From: a bacterium | Lineage (GTDB): Bacteria > UBA9089 > CG2-30-40-21 > SBAY01 | Assembly (NCBI GenBank): GCA_040757115.1 | Contig: JBFLYA010000042.1 | Coordinates: 6,395-23,235 of the forward strand | DNA: 16,841 bases | Reading direction: 5' to 3' | Shown here: positions 5,790 to 13,982 of the stretch, in pieces | How the letters are laid out: each line of letters begins with the position of its first letter | How positions within the stretch are numbered: the first letter of the stretch is position 1 | The notes under the pieces: generated by a model | The model's database searches: none | Seen by the model: only the letters and a program-made list of their open reading frames with translations | Told to the model about the DNA's origin: nothing | Position numbers and translations under genes: made by a program

Positions 5790-7109
5790 ATGAGGTATCA
5801 TTTTGTCGGTATTGGTGGAAGTGGAATGAGTGCCTTAGCCCAAATACTTTCCGACGCTAATGTCTCAGGCTCGGATAGATATTATGATTCAGGCATTAAT
5901 ACCGAACTTTTTGATAAACTTAAAACTGCAGGAATCTCTGTATTTAAACAAGATGGTTCTGGAATTAAAGAAGATGTTAATAAAGTCATAGTCTCTACCG
6001 CTATTGAAGATGACAATCCTGATATTAAAAAAGCCAGAGAGAAAAATATACCTGTTATGAGGCGGGCAGAACTATTAGCTGAGATTTTCAATGCCAGTAA
6101 GGTAGGAATTGCCGTTACCGGCACAAGTGGGAAAACAACTACTACGGCAATGATTGGCTTTATCCTGCATCAACTTGGGTTAGCACCAACGATTATCAAC
6201 GGCGGGATAATGAAAGATTTCAACAATAATTGTTTGAAAGGTAATTCAGAATTAATGGTCATCGAGGCAGATGAAAGCGATGGTTCTTGTGGTTTATATA
6301 AACCAACTATTGGCGTGGTGACAAATATTCACCTTGACCATAAATCCTTAGATGAACTGGAAGTTATTTTCTCCAAATTTGCCACAAATGTTAAAGAAAC
6401 GCTTATTTTAAATGCAGATTGTCATCCAGATTTAAAATCAAAAACGAGTTTTGGCATTGAAAAAAAGGCAACCATTCATCCAACAAAATTAAAATTATAC
6501 CCACAAAAATCTCATTTCTCCCTTGAAAATACCCAATATATCCTTCCCTTACCGGGAATTCATAATGTTTATAATGCTTTAGCGGCTATTGCCGTGGTTA
6601 AGACTTTAGGTTTTAGCAACAAAGAAATAAGTGAAGCGTTGGGTAAGTTTAAAGGGATAAAAAGGCGATTTGAGATAGTCGGCAAAAAAAAGGGAATTAC
6701 GGTCATAGATGATTATGCCCATAATCCGGACAAGATTAAAGCCACACTTATTACCCTTAAAGGACAGTTCCCAAAAGTTATCGTTATTTTCCAACCACAT
6801 GGTTTTGGTCCAACTCGATTATTAAAACAAGGATTTATCCAGGTATTTAAAGAAGAATTAAGACCACAGGATATTTTATATATGCCAGAGATTTACTATG
6901 TCGGCGGCACAGTGACAAAGGATATTTCTTCAAATGACATTATTATCGCTTTGCAAAAAGAGGGTTTACAGGCAATCTATTGCCCGGAGCGAAGAAAGAT
7001 AATTCCTCAGGTTATTGAAAAGGTTTCATCTGGCGATGCGGTAATCATTATGGGAGCACGGGATGATACCTTATCTAAATTTTGCCTGGATATTTTAGCG
7101 GAATTATAG
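5790..7109 (+). CDS. MurC-like Mur ligase (divergent)
   Basis: The 439-residue product has the three Mur-ligase domains. An N-terminal Rossmann domain starts HFVGIGGSGMSALAQIL (4-20). The central ATPase has P-loop TGTSGKTTTT (110-119), EADESDGS (159-166) and TNIHLDHKSL (178-187). The C-terminal ligase domain has LPGIHNVYNALAA (254-266) and DDYAHNPDKI (307-316). MurC adds L-alanine to UDP-MurNAc in the cytoplasm; the N-terminus and EADESDGS favour MurC or Mpl-type substrates. Three signature positions differ from ordinary MurC: GTSGKT instead of GTHGKT, AHNP instead of AHHP, and FQPHGFGPTR instead of the QPHR(Y/F)xRT type. It is also slightly short and is not in a mur/fts cluster. It could therefore be a second, recycling or paralogous ligase rather than the main MurC. 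AAGGAG at 5771-5776 precedes ATG by 13 nt. Confidence 0.8.
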   Translation: MRYHFVGIGGSGMSALAQILSDANVSGSDRYYDSGINTELFDKLKTAGISVFKQDGSGIKEDVNKVIVSTAIEDDNPDIKKAREKNIPVMRRAELLAEIFNASKVGIAVTGTSGKTTTTAMIGFILHQLGLAPTIINGGIMKDFNNNCLKGNSELMVIEADESDGSCGLYKPTIGVVTNIHLDHKSLDELEVIFSKFATNVKETLILNADCHPDLKSKTSFGIEKKATIHPTKLKLYPQKSHFSLENTQYILPLPGIHNVYNALAAIAVVKTLGFSNKEISEALGKFKGIKRRFEIVGKKKGITVIDDYAHNPDKIKATLITLKGQFPKVIVIFQPHGFGPTRLLKQGFIQVFKEELRPQDILYMPEIYYVGGTVTKDISSNDIIIALQKEGLQAIYCPERRKIIPQVIEKVSSGDAVIIMGARDDTLSKFCLDILAEL

Positions 7110-7113
7110 CAGT

Positions 7114-7168
7114 TATAGTGGTTATTAGTCAAAATCTCTATGAGAACTTTTTGTTAATAACTACTATA
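7114..7168. terminator. Hairpin between convergent genes, probable bidirectional terminator
   Basis: TATAGTGGTTATTAGTCAAAA (7114-7134, split here as TATAGTGG and TTATTAGTCAAAA) pairs with TTTTGTTAATAACTACTATA (7149-7168), with few mismatches. It lies just past the Mur-ligase stop and covers the stop codon of the leftward CNNM gene. It has T/A-rich flanks but no long U tract. Confidence 0.5.
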
Positions 7169-8171
7169 CTTTCTCTTCAGGATACCCATCGTGTATTTCT
7201 CCGACTATTTCTTCTAATAAATCCTCCATAGTGACTATTCCAACTATTTTTTTAGATTCATCTTTGACAATAGCCAGTTGGAGATGCCTTTTCTGAAATT
7301 CTTTAAGCAGGTCGTTGATTTTTTTAGAAGGCAAGACAAAATAAGCCGGTTTAATTAATTTTTGCCAGTTAGTCTGATTTTTAAGGCTGATTAGAAAGTC
7401 TTTAACATGAAGGATGCCGATAATTTCTTCTCCTTTATAAACAGGCATTCTCGAATGGCCTTCTTTAATCATCAAGGATAAGATTTTATCTGTGGAGTCT
7501 TCGTCTATTTTCACACAAACCATCTTATTTTGTGGCGTCATTACTTCCTCTACCTTATGGTCACCAAATTCAAAGATAGAATGAATTAGTTTTTGTTCAT
7601 GTGCCTTTAACACCCCTTCTCTTGCCCCAATGTCAACTATTGTTCTAATTTCTTCCTCAGTCAACTCCTTGTCTTTAATAAAAAATTTATGTTTTTCTAT
7701 TAACAGAATGATTAAATGAGTTAGCCAGGATAAGACTATTTTCAATGGAGCTAAGAGGATGGAGAAATACCGCAGAGGATATGTAACCCAGGGGGCAATT
7801 TGAGAGGATTTTGTAGCGCCAAGTGTAATTGGGACAATCTCACCAAAAAATAAAATTAAAATTGTCATCACAAAAATAGCCAATCCGGTGGCTATTACCT
7901 CGTTAATGCCAATTTTCCCACATAAATTAATGGCGATAAATGTCGCTATGGATGAGGCAGTAATATTAACCAGAGTAGTTCCGATTAGAAGGGTTGTCAG
8001 AAGTTCTTTGGGATTTTCTAATAACCTTGAAATTCTCTTTTGTGCCCTATCACTTAGCTGTTTTATTTTTAACTTTGATAGAGCAAAAAGAGCCGCCTCT
8101 GCCCCGGAAAAAAAAGCGGATAAACATAAGAGTATCCCTATACAAATCAGGAATAAGATTAAATTATCCAA
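7164..8171 (-). CDS. CNNM/HlyC-CorC family protein: DUF21 transmembrane domain plus CBS pair
   Basis: An integral membrane protein of the CNNM/CorC family, linked to Mg/Co transport or efflux. Residues 1 to about 160 are the DUF21 domain with several membrane segments (4-24, 58-82, 93-112, 136-158). It keeps SGAEAAL (22-28) and GEIVP (110-114), but the usual Lys after GEIxP is Ile here. Residues about 205-325 are two CBS domains (EEVMTPQNKM at 208-217, GIVTMEDLLEEIVGEI at 311-326). The protein ends soon after (335 residues), so the C-terminal CorC/HlyC domain common in 400-440 residue homologues is absent. The start is TTG at 8171, the first possible start after the in-frame stop of the upstream gene (8175-8177). 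GTGGGAT, inside the upstream gene's last codons, may serve as ribosome binding site. Translation is probably coupled to the DgkA-PAP2 gene, 3 nt away. Confidence 0.9.
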   Translation of the reverse strand: MDNLILFLICIGILLCLSAFFSGAEAALFALSKLKIKQLSDRAQKRISRLLENPKELLTTLLIGTTLVNITASSIATFIAINLCGKIGINEVIATGLAIFVMTILILFFGEIVPITLGATKSSQIAPWVTYPLRYFSILLAPLKIVLSWLTHLIILLIEKHKFFIKDKELTEEEIRTIVDIGAREGVLKAHEQKLIHSIFEFGDHKVEEVMTPQNKMVCVKIDEDSTDKILSLMIKEGHSRMPVYKGEEIIGILHVKDFLISLKNQTNWQKLIKPAYFVLPSKKINDLLKEFQKRHLQLAIVKDESKKIVGIVTMEDLLEEIVGEIHDGYPEEKV

Positions 8172-8174
8172 AAA

Positions 8175-8879
8175 TTATCCCACCCCACAGATTACAAAGA
8201 TTAAAAGTGTAATTAATCCGCCAACTAAAGCACCAATAACTACTTCTTGCAAGGAATGAATTCCTGTTTTCCATCTAGTGTGACAGAGTAAAATCGCAAC
8301 AATCAGCACCAGTAAAGAAATAAATATATTTCTACTAACAAATGTAACAATTACCCAGATACAAAAGCTAACCGCACTATGACCTGAAGGCATTCCACCT
8401 CTCAAAAAAGTTCCTTTGCCAACACAGGCTTTAATTGCAACCACCGCGATTAAGACTAAAGATAAACTGACAAAGGACAGATGTATGGGATTATATTCTG
8501 TTCTTATTACCACTGGAGAAGGAAGATGTATTCGATTGTATAAGATTAAATAACCAATAGATAAAGCAATTATCGAGGCAATCAATACTGCTCCGGCACC
8601 AATATCTTTAGCCGTGCCTGCGACTTTATGATGGGTATCAATAATTAAATCAACAATGGATTCTATTGCGGTATTGAGCATTTCACTAATTAACACTAAA
8701 CCAATGGCAAAAAAGATTGCCACTAATTCAATTCGAGTTAAATCTAAGAATAAACTTGCCAGTAAAACAAGCACCATTACGGAGACATGCAATTGCATAT
8801 TGCGTTGTGTCTTTAATCCATGAATAATGCCTGATATGGCAAAATTAAAGCTATCGGATAAGCCTTTAAATAGTTTCAT
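8175..8879 (-). CDS. DgkA-type lipid kinase fused to a PAP2 phosphatase
   Basis: A 234-residue membrane protein with two enzymes in tandem. Residues 1 to about 120 are a complete diacylglycerol/undecaprenol kinase of the DgkA family, with AISGIIHGLKTQRN (14-27), EMLNTAIE (66-73) and KDIGAGAVLIA (91-101). Residues about 130-234 are a PAP2 domain: KGTFLRGGMPSGHSA (155-169) contains motifs 1-2, and R202-x5-H208-x3-E212 is motif 3, where the final acidic residue is Glu instead of the usual Asp. In Gram-positive-type systems the kinase makes undecaprenyl phosphate from undecaprenol, and PAP2 enzymes make it from the pyrophosphate. The fusion would therefore feed one lipid-carrier pool from two sides (inference). 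dgkA beside ybeY/pgpH/phoH is the conserved gene order. The upstream Shine-Dalgarno is poor (GGGCGAGA). Confidence 0.92.
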   Translation of the reverse strand: MKLFKGLSDSFNFAISGIIHGLKTQRNMQLHVSVMVLVLLASLFLDLTRIELVAIFFAIGLVLISEMLNTAIESIVDLIIDTHHKVAGTAKDIGAGAVLIASIIALSIGYLILYNRIHLPSPVVIRTEYNPIHLSFVSLSLVLIAVVAIKACVGKGTFLRGGMPSGHSAVSFCIWVIVTFVSRNIFISLLVLIVAILLCHTRWKTGIHSLQEVVIGALVGGLITLLIFVICGVG

Positions 8880-8929
8880 TTTTTTATCTCGCCCTATTTT
8901 GATAATTGGTAAATGGTAATTAAATATCG

Positions 8930-9166
8930 GTAACCGTTCAGGCTATATATCAAAAGTGTAAGAAAGGGGATAAGGAGATAAGAGTGATATGGAGATAAGA
9001 TAATAGAAATAGATTGAAATTTATAGAAATAGGTAGAAATTGATTGTGGAAAACAACAAATTTCCATAAATTTCTATTAGTTTCTATTAATTTCAATTTT
9101 TTTAATAATATCTCCCTATCTCCTTAATCTCCACATCTCCTTTTGTTACACCACCTGAACGCTTAC
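8930..9166. repeat. GTAACCGTTCAGG-bounded nested inverted-repeat element
   Basis: Outer ends GTAACCGTTCAGG (8930-8942) and CCTGAACGCTTAC (9154-9166) are complementary at 12 of 13 positions. Inside are GTGTAAGAAAGGGGATAAGG and further GGAGATAA words (8956-8999), paired with ATCTCCTTAATCTCC words ending GTTACAC (to 9151). The core has TAGAAATAGATTGAAATT-type words with their complements around 9000-9100. The whole element could fold into one long hairpin. It separates ybeY from the dgkA-PAP2 gene and has no coding potential. Confidence 0.75.
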
Positions 9167-9248
9167 AAAAAAAGGAAATTTCTGTCTCTGGTGAATAGAT
9201 TTTAATTTTTTCTCTGCGTCTCTGTGGCATCTTGCGGTGAACGGTTAC
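9165..9248. repeat. Right half of a GTAAC-bounded element (62-bp perfect repeat, copy 2)
   Basis: 9165-9226 is identical to 5608-5669. After a short divergent stretch it ends GCGGTGAACGGTTAC (9234-9248), the same terminus as at 5689 and 14883. The left half is missing; it abuts the right end of the 8930-9166 element. The rest of the gap to 9269 has only AACCAATTACCAATTA-type repeat words. Confidence 0.85.
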
Positions 9249-9269
9249 GCCATTTTAACCAATTACCAA

Positions 9270-9719
9270 TTATCCGTTTGCTGTAACCAATTTAAGTATT
9301 TCTTCCATTCTCACAACCATTGGTTCTTCTGGTAAATTCTGCGGGCTATGGTCATAGCCTAAAATATGCAATATCCCATGAATTAAAAGGATAGTCAGTT
9401 CTTTTTCAAAACTATGTTTATATTCCTTTGCCTGGCGCAAAACGGCATCCAGAGAGATAATAATTTCACCTAATAAGAGCCTATCCAAAAAGTTGATGCT
9501 TCCATTAATTTTTCCATAGCCAAAGGCTAAAACATCTGTTGGTTTATCTATCCGGCGGTATTCTTTATTTAACCTTTGAAGCAGTTCATCATCTCCTAAG
9601 ACAATACTTACCTCGCCATTTGAGATGCCTTCATATTTCAGGGCAGTTTTAACTATCTGTTTAATCCAATTTGCCTTGAACTTCTTGTTTATCTTGTTGA
9701 GAATTGACACCTTTAACAT
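9270..9719 (-). CDS. ybeY: Endoribonuclease YbeY (rRNA maturation)
   Basis: A 149-residue single-domain zinc metalloprotein that acts on rRNA 3' ends and in 70S quality control in the cytoplasm. The zinc motif HGILHILGYDH supplies His114, His118 and His124. KPTDVLAF (59-66) and GEIIIS (84-89) are the other family blocks. Length is typical. The start at 9719 gives the expected first strand (LKVSIL). It has GGAG about 10 nt upstream, and it overlaps the 3' end of the upstream 7TM-HD gene by 59 nt, indicating tight co-transcription. The position between pgpH and dgkA is the conserved arrangement in many bacteria. Confidence 0.97.
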   Translation of the reverse strand: MLKVSILNKINKKFKANWIKQIVKTALKYEGISNGEVSIVLGDDELLQRLNKEYRRIDKPTDVLAFGYGKINGSINFLDRLLLGEIIISLDAVLRQAKEYKHSFEKELTILLIHGILHILGYDHSPQNLPEEPMVVRMEEILKLVTANG

Positions 9720-11958
9720 CTTGAGTTTGCTCCGTAAATAGTGGAGATGGTTGTTGTTCCTTTTCTGGATATTCTACTCTGGCATGAAACAAGGTGATTA
9801 GAACCCTGGTGAATGCCTGGCTAATCTTATTTAAGTCTTTTAAAGTCAAGTCACATTCATCCAATTCGCCACTAATAAATCTATCATCAATGATTTTTTT
9901 AACCAATTTTTCAATTCGGGATGTTGTTGGTTTTATCAAAGTTCTGGAAGCGGCTTCGCAGGAATCAGCCAACATCACAATTGCCGCTTCTTTACTTTGA
10001 GGTTTTGGACCTAAATATGAGAATTCTGTCTCCTTAAATTCTTGTTCTTCGGTTGTCTCTTTTTCCCTTGCCTGATGATAAAAATAAGCCATAACCGATG
10101 AACCATGATGTTGTTGAATAATTTCGATAATTTCGTGCGGCAGACGATTTCGTTTAGCCACTTCAACACCGTCTTTGATATGGGAACGCAGGACTGAGGC
10201 AGAGAGTGTCGAACGCAGGACTTCATGGCGATTTCGTTCGAATTCTGTCTGGTTTTCTATAAAATACTCTGGTCTAATCATTTTACCAATATCGTGGTAG
10301 TAAGATGCGACTCGGGTTAATAAATAGTTAGCGCCAATAGCATTTGCTCCAGATTCAGCTATATTTCCGACTAAAAGGCTGTGGTGATAAGTTCCCGGGG
10401 CTTTCAATAGTAAATTTTTTAGAAGTGGGGCATTTAAGTCTGAGAGTTCAAATAAGGTAAAATTAGTGGCAATATTAAAAATACGCTCTAAATATAATAG
10501 TGACCCCATAGCAATAATAGTGGCGATAATTCCATTAGCTAAACTACCCAAAAGAAGATTTTGCTGGAGTAGTCCAAATGACTCCTGCCGAAACAGGCTA
10601 TAACTAACAATGATTACACCCTGAGCAATTGCGGCGGCCACGCCAGCTCGAATAAGGTCACCCCTTAACTTTAATTGTGATGTTGTATAGACAGCGGCTA
10701 AACTACCAGCAACAAAAAGCAAGACAAATTCCATCCGCTCACCGACTAAAAGACCCACGCAGATATTTAAAATGACGGTGACAAATATCGCTATTTCCTG
10801 ATTAAGTAAAACAGATAAAAGAATGGCAAAGGCACTCATTGGCATAAGGTGAAAAGGTAGATTAGTTGTTGAAATAACCTTAGCCAGGGCTATTGCCGTG
10901 ATAATTATTAATCCAATCAGGCTTAAGTTTTTATTACGGATTAAAAGTTGGGATTGATATTTATAAAGGTAGATAAACGATAAGATTATCAATATGTATA
11001 TCAATAAGATAAATCCTAAATTCCTTGTTGTTATCGCCGCACTGCGGTGTTTGGACAATTCGGCTAATTTCATCGCCGCATCCCTATCTACTTTCTCTCC
11101 TTCGCCAACAATCTTCTCCCCTTTACTTACCTTGCACCGGATAGGTTTCACGCCTTTAATTGCCTCTTTAGAGGCTTTTTTCGTCTCTTTTTCATTAAAT
11201 TTTAAATTTAGCACAAGATAATTTTTAGCCAATTCAAATACCCCATCTTGAACTTTAGAAGAAGATATTCTCTTTGGATATAGTGGTGAAGATTCAGGTA
11301 AATCATTCAGGAAAAAGAAGTTTTCCGTTGTCTCAACTAATTTTTCTGATGTTCCATCTGTGGCAAGAATTCTTAATCTGATTCCAATAATAGTGTCTTT
11401 TGATAATTTATCTTTCGGGATATTGGTTATTCCATAGGTTAGCCAGGTTTTTAATAGTAAAGTTATATCTTCTTCTATTTCAGAAAGTTCTGGGTAATTT
11501 AGAATAGCCTTTAAATTTTTATCTGAAAGATTGATATTTGGGAATTTTTCTCTAAATTTTAAGCAGGTTTTTTCTAATTCAAACTTTTTTTCCTCCTTTA
11601 TTTTTCTTGTTTCTTCAAATAAATTCTTTATTTTTGGAAGGACAGATGGGATAACTTTCAGGTCTAAGTTATAAACAGGATTAACCTTAGCCACAGCGGA
11701 TTCCCTTGCCACTTTAGTCATAAAGGTATTCTCATATAAAAAGTCATAAGGGGCTTTAATAAGATTTGGACTGACTTCTGTTTCTTTAGGGTAGGGGGTG
11801 ATAATTAAATTAGGGGTGATAAGTAGCGATAAAATGCCCAATATCAATATGATTAATAGAGTCCTGCCTGTTTTTTTACCTAAAAAAACTGATTTTAACA
11901 GGGGAATATATTTTGAAACCCTTTCTTGTTCAAATATTTTATGTCCCTTTCTTCGCAT
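9661..11958 (-). CDS. pgpH: 7TM-HD phosphohydrolase, PgpH-like (probable c-di-AMP phosphodiesterase)
   Basis: A 765-residue membrane protein of the PgpH/YqfF family, whose studied members hydrolyse cyclic di-AMP. An N-terminal membrane segment (about 33-55) is followed by an extracytoplasmic 7TMR-HDED domain (about 60-305), then a run of seven or so membrane helices (about 313-492). The cytoplasmic HD domain has GTYHHSLLVGNIAE (His525-His526), the metal-binding YYHDIGK (His555-Asp556), QQHHGSS (615-621) and ADSCEAASRT (664-673). The start was set at ATG 11958 because GAGGAG lies at 11966-11971, seven nt upstream. An ATG at 11973 is in frame, but that Shine-Dalgarno lies downstream of it. With the 11958 start the gene overlaps phoH by 20 nt. 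This implies c-di-AMP signalling; the cyclase is not in the window. It could instead act on another nucleotide. Confidence 0.93.
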   Translation of the reverse strand: MRRKGHKIFEQERVSKYIPLLKSVFLGKKTGRTLLIILILGILSLLITPNLIITPYPKETEVSPNLIKAPYDFLYENTFMTKVARESAVAKVNPVYNLDLKVIPSVLPKIKNLFEETRKIKEEKKFELEKTCLKFREKFPNINLSDKNLKAILNYPELSEIEEDITLLLKTWLTYGITNIPKDKLSKDTIIGIRLRILATDGTSEKLVETTENFFFLNDLPESSPLYPKRISSSKVQDGVFELAKNYLVLNLKFNEKETKKASKEAIKGVKPIRCKVSKGEKIVGEGEKVDRDAAMKLAELSKHRSAAITTRNLGFILLIYILIILSFIYLYKYQSQLLIRNKNLSLIGLIIITAIALAKVISTTNLPFHLMPMSAFAILLSVLLNQEIAIFVTVILNICVGLLVGERMEFVLLFVAGSLAAVYTTSQLKLRGDLIRAGVAAAIAQGVIIVSYSLFRQESFGLLQQNLLLGSLANGIIATIIAMGSLLYLERIFNIATNFTLFELSDLNAPLLKNLLLKAPGTYHHSLLVGNIAESGANAIGANYLLTRVASYYHDIGKMIRPEYFIENQTEFERNRHEVLRSTLSASVLRSHIKDGVEVAKRNRLPHEIIEIIQQHHGSSVMAYFYHQAREKETTEEQEFKETEFSYLGPKPQSKEAAIVMLADSCEAASRTLIKPTTSRIEKLVKKIIDDRFISGELDECDLTLKDLNKISQAFTRVLITLFHARVEYPEKEQQPSPLFTEQTQDVKGVNSQQDKQEVQGKLD

Positions 11959-12904
11959 CTTCAAACTCCTCATAGGCTTTAATTATATCCGAGACAAGGC
12001 GATGTCTGACAACATCAGTTTTATCAAAATAAACAAAACTAATTCCCTCAATTGCGGACAAAATAGTTTGGATTTCAACTAAGCCGGAGATTGAAGTTGA
12101 CGGCAGGTCTATCTGGGTAATATCTCCGGTAATCACTGCCTTAGAGTCAAAACCTAATCTTGTCAAAAACATCTTCATTTGCTCATGTGTTGTATTTTGT
12201 GCCTCATCTAAAATCACGAATGAGTCATTAAGAGTCCGTCCTCGCATAAAGGCTAATGGTGCGACTTCAATCACCCCTTCATTTAATAAATAATGGAATT
12301 TCTCTATCCCAATCATATCAAAAATGGCATCATACAAAGGTCTTAAGTATGGGTCAACTTTATCCAGCATATCCCCGGGTAGAAATCCTAATCTTTCTCC
12401 AGCCTCAATTGCTGGTCGAGTCAGGATAATTCTTGCCACCTCTTTTTTTAACAAACTTGAGACCGCCATCGCCACGGCTAAATATGTTTTACCCGTGCCC
12501 GCAGGACCTATGCCAAAAACAATATCATATTGTTGAATTGCCTCGATATACCTTCTTTGTCCCAATGTTTTTGGTCTAATTGGCTTTCCTCGTTCAGAGA
12601 CATATATTGCCTCCTGAAAAACAGAGACAAGGTCTATATTTTTACTCTGGCTGAGCATTTTTAATGAATATTTTATCTCAGGTGTGCGGACAACATGGCC
12701 TGAGTGAAAGATTGATAACAGATCTTCCAATAGTTTCTTTATTGAATGAACATCTTTATTTTCTCCTTTAATGATTAATTCATTGCCTCTTGAGATGATT
12801 TTAGTTGTTGGAAATTCCTCCCGAATGAGGCGTAAATTCTCATCATTTCTACCTAAGATGTTCACTACTTCTTCATCATTGGCAAAGATAATTTTTTCTT
12901 CCAT
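11939..12904 (-). CDS. phoH: PhoH family ATPase
   Basis: A 321-residue cytoplasmic protein. Residues 1 to about 70 form a KH-like RNA-binding region (VVNILGRNDENLRLIREEFP). The P-loop ATPase domain has IGPAGTGKTYLA (132-143, Walker A), FVILDEAQNTT (229-239, Walker B) and LTRLGFDSKAVITGDITQID (248-267), all standard PhoH/YbeZ blocks. PhoH-like proteins associate functionally with YbeY in RNA metabolism, and here phoH, pgpH and ybeY overlap in one operon. ATG 12904 follows the stop of the membrane-fusion gene by 6 nt, with GAGGGACG just before it, suggesting translational coupling. Length is normal and both Walker motifs are intact. Confidence 0.97.
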   Translation of the reverse strand: MEEKIIFANDEEVVNILGRNDENLRLIREEFPTTKIISRGNELIIKGENKDVHSIKKLLEDLLSIFHSGHVVRTPEIKYSLKMLSQSKNIDLVSVFQEAIYVSERGKPIRPKTLGQRRYIEAIQQYDIVFGIGPAGTGKTYLAVAMAVSSLLKKEVARIILTRPAIEAGERLGFLPGDMLDKVDPYLRPLYDAIFDMIGIEKFHYLLNEGVIEVAPLAFMRGRTLNDSFVILDEAQNTTHEQMKMFLTRLGFDSKAVITGDITQIDLPSTSISGLVEIQTILSAIEGISFVYFDKTDVVRHRLVSDIIKAYEEFEDAKKGT

Positions 12905-12910
12905 CGTCCC

Positions 12911-13945
12911 TCATTCTCTCACCTTCATTCCCTCTTTTAGTTTAAGACTTCCAGCAGAGAGAATTATCTTATCCTGCGGTGTGAGACCAAAGATTATCTC
13001 TGTTTGATTTTGATTAGTTATGCCTATGCGGACAACTCGTTTTGTGGCAACTCCATCTTTATAAAGATAGACAAAACTTTGCCTGCCTTCTTTAAATATT
13101 GCCTCAGAGTCTAAAAGAACAACATTCTCTTTATGCTCGGTTAATATTTTTACTTCTACCCGTTTTCCTAATTTTATTTCAGGTAGTTTTTTAGAGGTAT
13201 CCAATTCAATTATAACTTTAGAACTTACTTCTTCAGGTTGAATAGACTTGACATATCCAGACAATTCTAAATCCTCAAGTTTAATGGACGCATCCTGACC
13301 TAACTTTACCCTTCTCGCATCAATACTTAAGAGATTGACAGATACCTGCAATTTCTCTAAGTCAACTATTTTCATTAAAACTTCATTTTGGAGAACATAC
13401 TGCCCTGGTAAAACTCTTTTTTCTATAACTGTTCCTGAATGAGGGGCTAAATAAATTAAGTTATTTAGTTGTTCTTGAGCAAGTCTCAGGTTTTCAAGAG
13501 ATATATTTTTTTCGACTAAAGCCTTTTTATACGCACTTTCACTATTTTTAACCTCGTCTTCTAATACCTCTTGTTTTCCATAAAGCCCTGTAGTTGTTAT
13601 TAATAATTGTTCTGCCTGTATCAGTATCCTTTTTGTTAGGTCTAATTGTGATTGTGCCTCTTTAACCATTTTTTCTGCCTCCTGTTGATTAAAGATAATA
13701 AGTTCCTGTCCAGAGGTAACATTATTATTTTCCTCAACCAAAACTTTATCTACCACGCCCTTAGCCTTCGCACAAATTTCTGTTTTAAGTTGGGCATCTA
13801 TAGTTCCGGTGGTTAAGAGGCAAGAATCTATTTTACTGATAGTTGGTGTAATTATTCTTACCTTTGGAAATTTTACTCCTCTAAAAATCACCAGACAAAT
13901 TATCACGCAAGTAGCAATAAAAAACAGCCCGATAAGTTTTTTCAT
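12911..13945 (-). CDS. Efflux periplasmic adaptor (HlyD/MacA-type membrane-fusion protein)
   Basis: A 344-residue adaptor protein that would link an inner-membrane transporter to the outer envelope. An N-terminal anchor or signal segment (residues 4-21) is followed by lipoyl half-motifs (about 52-88: AKAKGVVDKVLVEENNNVTS; and about 166-196: LAPHSGTVIEKRVLPGQYV), which flank an alpha-helical coiled-coil hairpin (about 88-162). A beta-barrel and a membrane-proximal domain (about 198-340) follow, ending in the family's AGSLKLKEGMKVRE. Its cognate transporter (RND pump or MacB-type ABC transporter) is not in the window. It sits between a HIT gene and phoH in the leftward operon, which is not a usual position. 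AAGGGG about 7 nt upstream supports ATG 13945. Use of such an adaptor suggests a two-membrane envelope (inference). Confidence 0.9.
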   Translation of the reverse strand: MKKLIGLFFIATCVIICLVIFRGVKFPKVRIITPTISKIDSCLLTTGTIDAQLKTEICAKAKGVVDKVLVEENNNVTSGQELIIFNQQEAEKMVKEAQSQLDLTKRILIQAEQLLITTTGLYGKQEVLEDEVKNSESAYKKALVEKNISLENLRLAQEQLNNLIYLAPHSGTVIEKRVLPGQYVLQNEVLMKIVDLEKLQVSVNLLSIDARRVKLGQDASIKLEDLELSGYVKSIQPEEVSSKVIIELDTSKKLPEIKLGKRVEVKILTEHKENVVLLDSEAIFKEGRQSFVYLYKDGVATKRVVRIGITNQNQTEIIFGLTPQDKIILSAGSLKLKEGMKVRE

Positions 13946-13982
13946 TATTTCCCCTTTTTACAGATTTTCAGACAGACAGATT

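Noticed and set aside
10011-10226. Minus-strand open frame inside the 7TM-HD gene
   Set aside because: It is an out-of-frame shadow of the conserved HD domain.
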